From Leishmania martiniquensis (lineage: Eukaryota; Euglenozoa; Kinetoplastea; Trypanosomatida; Trypanosomatidae), in assembly GCF_017916325.1 (NCBI RefSeq), contig NC_090162.1, positions 442,501 through 460,000 of the forward strand: a stretch of DNA of 17,500 nt, read 5' to 3'. Below, one piece after another: positions 1-6,260 of the stretch (its first letter is position 1; each line of letters starts with the position of its first letter). The notes under the pieces were generated by a model. It worked only from the letters and a program-made list of their open reading frames with translations. It was not told the origin of the DNA and made no database searches. A program made the position numbers and the translations under genes.

Positions 1-48
1 CGGCTCACAGAGGGTCCAAAACGTAGCCGTGACCGACAACAGCCACCA

Positions 49-62
49 CTGAAAAAAAAGGA
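49..62 (-). promoter_or_regulatory. Predicted spliced-leader trans-splice acceptor for the next gene to the left
   Basis: Read on the minus strand, a run of eight T and a C is followed directly by AG at 50-49, a textbook trypanosomatid polypyrimidine-AG acceptor. The 48 bases from there to the window edge contain no ATG on the minus strand, so they would be the start of the 5' UTR of a gene whose coding region lies outside the window. The site also limits how far the 3' UTR of the gene at 2326-3162 can extend. Seen: tract and AG. Inferred: use as acceptor. Confidence 0.6.
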
Positions 63-1266
63 GTAAGGTGGGGGCGATTTGAGAGAGATGCACAGAGAGG
101 TAAAGCGATCGACACACATACACAATTCCACGCAATGAAATATATTTAGATAAATATAGATATAAGTGTGTGCGTGTGTGTAATCTCTCCCCAAAACTGA
201 GAAACAATCAGCGAACGAAGAGAGGGGGAAGGGGTAAGCGAGATGCAACCGAGGGCACCGTCACACGCGTTGTGGGATGCGGCAAAGGAGTCGACAGCGG
301 CGAAGTGCAGGGCGAAGCGGAGGAGAATGCTGGACGTGAGGATGCGTACATTGAAGGCAAAAAGGGCCGCTCGAAAAAAAAGAGCCCTCAAATACATAAA
401 CAGCACCGACGCTTGACAAGATATGACATACAGGCAAAGAGATCGTCGTTCAGGGATGAGGCGTGGGAAAGAATACAGGGAAAGTCCACTGGCACACACA
501 CACTCAAATATAAATGTATGTGCGTGAAGGGGGAAGAAGGGGGGCGAATGAGGAGGGGAAATGCCTGGCTGAAGTGTTGTTGGTGGTGTTAGTGATGCAG
601 GTTTTCTTCCAATATGTTTGATTTGGTTGCGCCAGTACGAAAAAAAGGTGTAAAACGTTGACGCCGCGCCACGAAACTTAACGTCTTCCCGCACCTGTAT
701 CCTTGGGCGCTGAGGCACAGAAGAGGAAACGTGTCCTCCTCTCCCCCGCTCGATCGAGTGCCAGTCGTCGGCAGTGGGCCTTGATGTCGATGTGCGCAAG
801 ATCTGCTCTGGCTGCCTCGTTGAATATGCTTGTGTTTTTTAATCCGGAATGGCGGGCGCTGCTGCCGTTGAAGAAAAACGTTTGTCAAGTTCGTTTGCCG
901 AAGTGACGTCTCCCTGTCAACATGCAGTATGTGGAGGGGAGGAGAGGGGAGGGGTGATCTCGCACACTCCAATAGACACCTCAGCTACGAGGCTTCCTAG
1001 CGTAGGTGTCCAACGCTTTCCTGTGACAACGGGTCCGGTACTTCCCTCTCCGTCCTATTCCAGTTTCAAAGTGAGCGAAAATGGCGATGCTTATAGAGCC
1101 CGAGTGTTTCAGTGAGAGGTGTGTGCACCGTGTCCACGGAAGAAAGACGAGGCGAGATGAGAGAACAGACGTTGCGGTAGCAGAAAACAGGTACGACACG
1201 CGACACGCCACAGGTAAGCACGACAAGGGTTCACTGAAGAGGAACAGACACCCTCTTCTCTCTATG

Positions 1267-1292
1267 AGAGCTGCCGCGGATGCGGCAGCTCT
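1267..1292 (-). repeat. Perfect inverted repeat (11-bp stem, 4-nt loop)
   Basis: AGAGCTGCCGC at 1267-1277 is perfectly complementary to GCGGCAGCTCT at 1282-1292, with the four bases GGAT between them. The stem is GC-rich and should fold stably in RNA. It lies in the probable 3' UTR of the gene at 2326-3162 and is followed 35 bases later by a second perfect hairpin. A role in mRNA stability or translation is only inference. Confidence 0.7.
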
Positions 1293-1327
1293 GCTCTCCA
1301 TCTGGCACAGTGCCTCTGCGGCTAAAG

Positions 1328-1350
1328 AAGGGCTGACTGGGGCAGCCCTT
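1328..1350 (-). repeat. Perfect inverted repeat (8-bp stem, 7-nt loop)
   Basis: AAGGGCTG at 1328-1335 pairs perfectly with CAGCCCTT at 1343-1350 across a seven-base loop. It is the second of two closely spaced hairpins in the same presumed 3' UTR. No T-run follows, and Pol II termination in these organisms does not use such hairpins, so it is not called a terminator. Confidence 0.6.
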
Positions 1351-1429
1351 TCCTCACGTCATCGCTCGGCACACCCTTCCGATGACGCCGAAGAAAAGGG
1401 GAAAGAATGCTGCAGTGCGCGATGCCTCA

Positions 1430-1930
1430 GAGGCGCCGGCGCCCGACTCTGCGCGGGCAGCGCCATGCAGCCCCCTCCCCCGTCCCTCCATCCGAATGGA
1501 TGCCGGTGCACTTCGTGTGCGGGCAGCAGGGCCAAGTGCTCAAGAGGTGAGGGGGCCCGAGGGGCGCATCGCTGCTCGTGCCGGTGGCCAGGCTTTGGGC
1601 GGGGGTTGTGTCGGAGAGACTGCCGCGTGCGAACAGTTTTGCACCGTCTACGTGATGGTCGGCGCGCCCTCGTAGCGCTTACGTACCTCGCCCAGTCCCT
1701 CACACTTACACACGGGTGCGAAGTGCCTGAGCCCGCCGCCATTACCCCGCGACAGGCATGCACCACGTGGCGACCGGCATGATGGAAGGAGCGGCTTCGA
1801 GGCGGTGTGCGAAGCGGAGAGTGGGCGGGGCCTGTGCCAGGAGCCGCGCACAGGTGGCTGAGTCGGCGCACAGCGGTATGGCGTGTGTCTGCGTGCCAGC
1901 GGTCAGAGAATTGAGCAGCATCGACCTCGA
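1430..1930. mobile_element. Possible degenerate SIDER-like short retroposon
   Basis: This GC-rich block sits in the long gap downstream of a coding region. Its texture resembles the SIDER family of short degenerate retroposons that lie mostly in Leishmania 3' UTRs: blocks such as GGCATGCACCACGTGG at about 1756-1771 and GACGGGGGAGGGGGCTGCATGG on the minus strand at about 1465-1486, with no sustained reading frame. The resemblance is from memory of how such elements look, not an alignment. I could not identify target-site duplications or a terminal A-tail, and the boundaries are approximate. It could equally be ordinary GC-rich UTR sequence. Confidence 0.3.
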
Positions 1931-2325
1931 GTCCGCTGATTGGCGGACGAACGGAGACGCTGAGATGAGACGAGAGGACAAGGAATACATTTTAGTTTCT
2001 ATGTCCCCTCCCCTCCCCTTCCCCCACCCCCAGGCACACACAAAGGGGTACGCCCGCCCCGCGCCGCCCATTTCTCCGATCTCCGCGCGTGCTGATAAGG
2101 TGTGAAACATTCTCAGCAAAGCGCTTTGATTCTATTCGTTCTTCTTGCCGTTTGGCCGCCGTTGCAGACGCGCCCGTGTTGCGTTTCCGCCGCACCTTCG
2201 GCTGTGTCGTGTGGGCGGGGGATACCGCGGAGGAGACAGATCAGCAAATCGCACCGTTCACCTCGGCGTTGACCCGCACTGCGCATTTGGTGCGTGAACG
2301 AGCGCCATGACGTGCACGTGCTGTT

Positions 2326-3162
2326 CTAGCGTACACGATGCATGACGAGGACGCCCGAGGGCACGTCGATGCGATCGTAGGTCCAACCCTTCCGCTGCTC
2401 CTCCCGCTGACGGCGATTTTCGTCGGCGGTGACGCCAGCTTGGGTGTGGGTTAGCAAGCTCGGAATCGCCGGCATCTGCGCCGCCGTTGCCTGAGATAGA
2501 GAGGCCGGCACCGACTCAGCTGTGCGGCACGCGGTATTGGGCAGCGTCGCGACGTCCCTCACGATAGGAGAAGAGTTCGGGGGGGGCGCGGTAGATGGGG
2601 AAGCCGCGCCTGCCGTCTTGGGGCTGACGTGCACCACGGCACGATTCGTGATGGCCACGCCTTCCCCCGCTACCTCAGACCAGTGCCCCTCGAATAGCAT
2701 TTCTTGTGGGGTCCCGGCATTCAGCAAGAGCCGCGGGGTGTCCGTCTCGAGAGTCCCCGGCATGAAGAGAGCGGCTTCGGGGGCGAAGACAGCGCTGGCG
2801 GTATCATGCGACGAGCTCAGCGGGGGTGCGTCATCACACAAAATGATGTCTGGCAACCCACTGGTAGGACTTGGCGAATTCTCGATGGCGCTGTCGAATG
2901 CGGCGGGCCGCCGGTCGCGCTCGCACACGCACACGTGCGAGAAGAAGTCGAAGCACGGAAAGCGGACCAGTACCGCGTGAGCCTCCTCCGCCTCCCACGT
3001 TTCCTCGATGACAGACGCGTGAAGCGGAAGTCCCACTTCAGCGCCTTTGGCCAGTCGGCGCCGCTTGAGCACTGTGCTCGCCGAGGCGCTCAGCTGGTGA
3101 CTCGGCCCAGGGCGGCTGCCTCCCACCTCTGCACCCTTCTCCTCCCCTCGCTCACGCTTCAT
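2326..3162 (-). CDS. Conserved-looking 278-aa protein, possible TFIIIC small subunit (GTF3C6/tau55-like barrel)
   Basis: The open frame extends upstream to 3288 but that end codon is GTG. The first ATG, at 3162, follows a polypyrimidine tract with AG at 3235-3234 and no intervening ATG, giving 278 residues. A basic stretch with KRRR at about 33-36 could be a nuclear signal. Two blocks look structured: residues 51-73, with WEAEEAHAVLVRF, and residues 138-171, with LETDTPRLLLNAG then MLFEGHWSEVAGEG. Low-complexity Ser/Pro/Ala sequence separates them and follows the second; the chain ends in a short beta-like stretch (SGVLVMHRV). Order and pattern recall the TFIIIC GTF3C6/tau55 triple-barrel domain: an acidic residue run before a VLV strand, then a 'DT-x-P-L-L ... 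F-E-G' strand pair. That domain binds the tau95-type subunit in Pol III initiation. This is a remembered motif match, not an alignment. The coding status is firmer than the function. Confidence 0.72.
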   Translation of the reverse strand: MKRERGEEKGAEVGGSRPGPSHQLSASASTVLKRRRLAKGAEVGLPLHASVIEETWEAEEAHAVLVRFPCFDFFSHVCVCERDRRPAAFDSAIENSPSPTSGLPDIILCDDAPPLSSSHDTASAVFAPEAALFMPGTLETDTPRLLLNAGTPQEMLFEGHWSEVAGEGVAITNRAVVHVSPKTAGAASPSTAPPPNSSPIVRDVATLPNTACRTAESVPASLSQATAAQMPAIPSLLTHTQAGVTADENRRQREEQRKGWTYDRIDVPSGVLVMHRVR

Positions 3163-3633
3163 GGGATGTGAGAGGGGGGCAGCAGAAGCAGCTTGGGGAG
3201 GTCGCGAAGGGCGCGCACGTGCGTCTGGTTGTGCTAGCGTGTGGTGGTGGGGAGTGGGGGTGGGGTGTGTTGCGCAGCAGCCAAACACTGTTGGTCAGAG
3301 GACTAGGAGGAGAAAATACGAAGCAAAGAGTTGGTTGTCGACGCCGTGTCGAGAGGCCGCTTTCGGGCAGGCGAGTTGACCAAATCTGAGTCGCAAGGCG
3401 ACCCCCTACCCACACCCCCTCTGAGCGGGGGAACCTGTCCTCCTTGACCAAGTGAGCGACGAGAACGGTGAGTAGACCAGAGCCTCAGCGAAATACTTTT
3501 TGTTCGGTGCACGCGCTCGCGCACGCCGGTGGTACCGCCTCACCACTATTAGAGATGCGCGTGAGTGTCTGGAGCACACACGCACACACAAATGACAGGG
3601 CGCGCTTGTCTTCGTCGCCATGAAGTGCCTCCG
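3163..3633 (-). other. Short intergenic region between the TatD gene and the gene at 2326-3162
   Basis: It contains the 3' UTR of the TatD gene (from 3633 leftwards), then a C-rich polypyrimidine tract at about 3239-3277 on the minus strand with the first downstream AG at 3235-3234, and a 5' UTR of about 71 bases without an ATG. A CA run lies at about 3574-3590. No gene is seen. With only about 400 bases between stop codon and acceptor, the TatD 3' UTR must be short compared with others in this window. Confidence 0.6.
3234..3277 (-). promoter_or_regulatory. Predicted trans-splice acceptor and polypyrimidine tract for the gene at 2326-3162
   Basis: On the minus strand a C-rich tract (CCCCACCCCCACTCCCCACC within it) is followed by AG at 3235-3234. 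No earlier AG and no ATG precede the start codon at 3162. This supports the 278-residue start and places the 42-residue upstream extension of the frame largely in the 5' UTR. Confidence 0.5.
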
Positions 3634-4773
3634 TCACAAGTTGAACAGACGCCGGCAGTTTGCGTACACCCTATCCGTCAGCGTTGCCGCGTTCAAGCTG
3701 GACAAAGGGTCCCCGACTCCGGTGGCGGACGCCTTGGCGCAGCCGAGATACGCCTCCATAACCTGAACAAGATGGCACGGTTCGTTGCGCCGCTCCAGGC
3801 ACGCCCCCATCTCGAATGGCCTCCTGCGCTTGGTGGTTGTGAAGGTGGTACGCACAAACTGCGCGCCGTAGTCGTTCGGCCGGATGTCGCACCACGGGGC
3901 GTCCGTCTCGAACATTAAACGGTCCACGGGAATCGAAGTCACCTGCGCGGCCAGGGAAGCCTCTCGAAAGGCGCTGCCGTTGACGCTCAGGTACAGCCCC
4001 ATTGACAGCAGTGCTTCCTGCTCCTCCAATGTACCGTTAAAGCTGTGCACCACGCCGCACAACTGCGCATTGGGCAACGATGAGGCAGAGTGCATCTTGC
4101 TATCCACCAGCCTGGTAGTAGTTGCCTGGGAGGATAGCTGCGCCCAGGTGTCCTTTAGGTGACCCACGAATGACATGCCGCACCCCCGTGAGTGGAAGAG
4201 AAAAGGCAGCTGCAGCGGGGCAAACGCGATGAGCTGGCGTACAAAATACGTCTCCTGCACCTCACGCGGGCAGCAGGTGAGCTCGGCGTAGTCGAGACCG
4301 ATCTCGCCAACCGCCACAACCACGTCACGGTTCTCCTTCACGAGGTTCACCAAGTAATCGAGGCGCTCCTGCGCCCACGCCTCTTCCTGCACCGCCGTCG
4401 TTGTCGCGGCTGGCTTCTCGTAGCGTGCCGTCACACTCGACGTGTCGTTTGCGGCGACCCGTTGAACCTCGTGGAGGTCTAGAGGCCGAAGAAATTCGCC
4501 ACAGTGGGCCGGGTGTACCCCGACGGTGCACAGTAGCTGGCGATTGGGGTACCGCCGACACAGCGCGATGGCCTTGACGCACTGGGCAAGACTCGTCCCG
4601 GTGATCATGATCTGGTGCACATTACACTCCTGAGCGCGTGCCAAAACGCAGTCGAAGTCGTCATCGTGAAGACGTTTGCCATTCCAATCGACTCCGCGAA
4701 AGACGCAGTCAGTCAGGTTCGCCGCTACATCGACGAGGTACGGTGGAGTGCGTACGGGGGTAGCAGGAGGCAT
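3634..4773 (-). CDS. TATDN1: TatD-related metal-dependent deoxyribonuclease, TATDN1 branch
   Basis: Predicted Mg-dependent DNase/3'-5' exonuclease with the TatD TIM-barrel metallohydrolase fold; family members act in DNA degradation during cell death and in DNA quality control. The frame reaches 4824 only through a TTG codon. The first ATG is at 4773, just after a polypyrimidine tract and AG, giving 379 residues. The strand-1 motif is VDVAANLTD (15-23) where bacterial TatD has H-x-H; eukaryotic TATDN1 likewise carries N-L-T. Other hallmarks are present: VGVHPAHCGEF (84-94), VGEIGLDY with metal-ligand Glu157, the LFHSR His194, VVHSFNGT with His243, FETDAPWCDIRP with Asp291, and RNEPCHLVQVMEAY from 329. 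The protein is longer than the roughly 300 residues of TATDN1 because of insertions at about 107-135 and 207-234. No transmembrane segment is seen. All visible active-site residues are intact. Cellular location cannot be read from the sequence. Confidence 0.93.
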   Translation of the reverse strand: MPPATPVRTPPYLVDVAANLTDCVFRGVDWNGKRLHDDDFDCVLARAQECNVHQIMITGTSLAQCVKAIALCRRYPNRQLLCTVGVHPAHCGEFLRPLDLHEVQRVAANDTSSVTARYEKPAATTTAVQEEAWAQERLDYLVNLVKENRDVVVAVGEIGLDYAELTCCPREVQETYFVRQLIAFAPLQLPFLFHSRGCGMSFVGHLKDTWAQLSSQATTTRLVDSKMHSASSLPNAQLCGVVHSFNGTLEEQEALLSMGLYLSVNGSAFREASLAAQVTSIPVDRLMFETDAPWCDIRPNDYGAQFVRTTFTTTKRRRPFEMGACLERRNEPCHLVQVMEAYLGCAKASATGVGDPLSSLNAATLTDRVYANCRRLFNL

Positions 4774-4778
4774 GCCTT

Positions 4779-4818
4779 CTGCTGTGGGGTGGTTGGGGGA
4801 GGAGGGGGGGAGGGGTCT
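4779..4818 (-). promoter_or_regulatory. Predicted trans-splice acceptor for the TatD gene
   Basis: On the minus strand a tract of almost only C and T (about 4818-4785) runs into CACAGCAGAAGGC followed by the ATG at 4773. AG occurs at 4783-4782 and 4780-4779, giving a 5' UTR of only 5 to 8 bases. An alternative is a T-run near 4899-4907 with an AG near 4865, which would leave a longer ATG-free 5' UTR. Either choice excludes the TTG-started 17-residue extension. Confidence 0.5.
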
Positions 4819-5636
4819 GGCCAAGGGGAAAGGGCTTCACGAGTCTGCACAGTACACACCACGTCTGCCGCAGCGGGTGGCGATGCCGCCGAAGCAGCAA
4901 AAAAAAACGAAACGCAGAATATTGCGGAATCGCCAGCCGTCACCTGCCAGACAGAAGGGATAAACAGAGAGGGCCAAAAGATGCGGGGGAGGCCGTCTAC
5001 AGCAGACATAGACGCAGCCGCATTTGTCTGCCTCATCAAGCGCATGTGCAAGAAGAAGAGGGGAGCTGCTGCACTCGAGCACCGAGGAGATGTTTGCGGG
5101 GCAGCATGGGTGGCGTGGAACACAGCCTGCACTCCTGCGGCTGTGCGAGGTGCTGCGCGGTCACACTCTACGTGCCTCTCGCTTGTTCTGTCTGGCTGTA
5201 AGAGCTCGAACCTCTCCTTACCTCACCATGCGCACTCCTCCCTTGATGCGGGACGGCCATGTACTTCACCGGCTGACGAAGGAGCAGTGGGGTCTCTAAT
5301 GCATCTAGGCGTCAGCGATGCCGTGTGTGTTTGATCCGGTGCCAGTGGTGCGTGTGGCTGCATATTTATTGTGTCTTTTCCGTTCTGTTGAAAGCGGTCC
5401 AAAAGCAAAGACGAGCAAAGAGGGAGCGAGGAGGGTCAAATAATGAGGTGCGCGTCCATGCCCGCGCAGAACGAGAGCGCCGCGGAGGCACAGCACAGCG
5501 TGCCGTTGCTCAGCACTCCCGGAACACACGCAGGCGCGGCGCAGCCCCCCTCCCCCCTCCTCCTCCTCACAAGCACACGCACACACATACGCCACGGGGC
5601 GTCCACCGTTTCCCCTCCCCCGCCTCTACGCTGCAG

Positions 5637-5654
5637 AGAAAGAGAGAGAGAGAT
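5637..5654. repeat. GA/CT dinucleotide run
   Basis: The sequence reads AGAAAGAGAGAGAGAGAT here. It is a simple repeat within a long purine-rich (plus) / pyrimidine-rich (minus) stretch. Such runs are common between trypanosomatid genes and may help splice-site or poly(A) selection. Confidence 0.6.
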
Positions 5655-6260
5655 ACTGGCATAAGCGAATAATCGAGGGAGCAACCAATCAAGAGTTTGC
5701 GAAACAGCCCACGGGGAGCGTTGGAGAAGATATGGGTAGAGTGACGGGAAGAGGGAGGGAGGGAGCAGGAGAAAAATCGAGAGCAGCTCGGAGGGGCAGT
5801 GCACACACGGAACACACGTCTCTGCGGGCAAGGGAAAGGAAGGGGAAAAAGCAAACGCGAGACAGATGTGCGACGCTGTCGCGGGCGCAGCGGCCCGGCA
5901 GCCGAGGAAGAGGGGCGCGGTGGGATAATGGACGGCTAAGCGGAGAACGTGCGAGAGGCAGTGAGGGGAGGGGGGAGGTGAACGATCGACCCAAGAGGGC
6001 CATGAACAATGCGCAAGCAAGCGGGATAAGGGTGTGCCTACGGCAAGTTGCGAGAGAAAACCGGGAAGATACAAGCGCCTGCGCGCGTGCCCACACACGG
6101 AGACAGACACAAGTCCACTCGTGTCAAGGTGGCAAGAGTGCAAGGGAGGACGGAAAGCAAAAAGCTGCACTAGCGCGGGTGGTGGGCTTTTCAAGACGCA
6201 CGGCGGTTGCGCTAGCCGTCCTCCCACATTCCGTCACCGCTTTCCTCCGAACACATCCGC

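Larger units (their letters stand above)
63..2325 (-). other. Long intergenic region / probable 3' UTR of the gene at 2326-3162
   Basis: No convincing coding region is seen on either strand. The open frames here are rich in Arg, Ser, Cys, Pro and His, overlap one another in several frames and show no recognisable domain, as expected for skewed GC-rich non-coding DNA. Contents from right to left: a C-rich run (2003-2033), a GC-rich block that may be a degenerate retroposon (about 1430-1930), two perfect hairpins (1267-1350), then A/T-richer sequence with GT and CA runs (165-181, 491-504). Trypanosomatid polyadenylation normally falls some hundreds of bases upstream of the next acceptor, here at 49-50. 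The 3' UTR of the gene at 2326 may therefore be close to 2 kb, which is long but not exceptional for Leishmania. Confidence 0.6.
4774..6260 (-). other. Intergenic region / 3' UTR of the Sec6 gene
   Basis: About 1.5 kb without a supportable gene. The open frames present (for example minus 5436-6227, plus 5732-6445) are translations of strand-skewed sequence, rich in Leu/Ser/Pro/Cys on one strand and Arg/Gly/Glu on the other; the longest minus frame has no ATG at its start. From about 5590 to 6160 the minus strand is strongly pyrimidine-rich and includes a GA/CT run at 5637-5654. The stretch closest to the TatD start carries that gene's splice signal. The remainder is most simply the 3' UTR of the Sec6-like gene plus spacer. 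Confidence 0.6.

Noticed and set aside
146..799. 217-codon minus-strand frame in the left gap
   Set aside because: Rich in Ser, Leu, Phe and Cys from pyrimidine-rich UTR sequence, with a His-Thr repeat from the GT/CA run; no recognisable domain.
1267..1350. Hairpins as rho-independent terminators
   Set aside because: No T-run follows, and the genome is eukaryotic with polycistronic Pol II transcription.
1081..1782. 233-codon plus-strand open frame in the left gap
   Set aside because: It opposes the direction of all other genes, has biased Arg/Cys/Ala/Ser composition and no motif, and overlaps open frames on the other strand; GC-rich non-coding sequence gives such frames by chance.
1359..1871. 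170-codon minus-strand open frame
   Set aside because: Same direction as real genes but Arg/Pro/His/Ser-rich without domains, and it overlaps the possible retroposon block.
3163..3288. 42-codon N-terminal extension of the TFIIIC-like protein
   Set aside because: The extension starts at GTG, runs through the polypyrimidine tract and lies mostly upstream of or around the predicted acceptor.
5436..6227. 263-codon minus-strand frame between the Sec6 and TatD genes
   Set aside because: It starts at GTG, is almost entirely Leu/Ser/Pro/Cys from a pyrimidine-rich stretch and lacks an early ATG.
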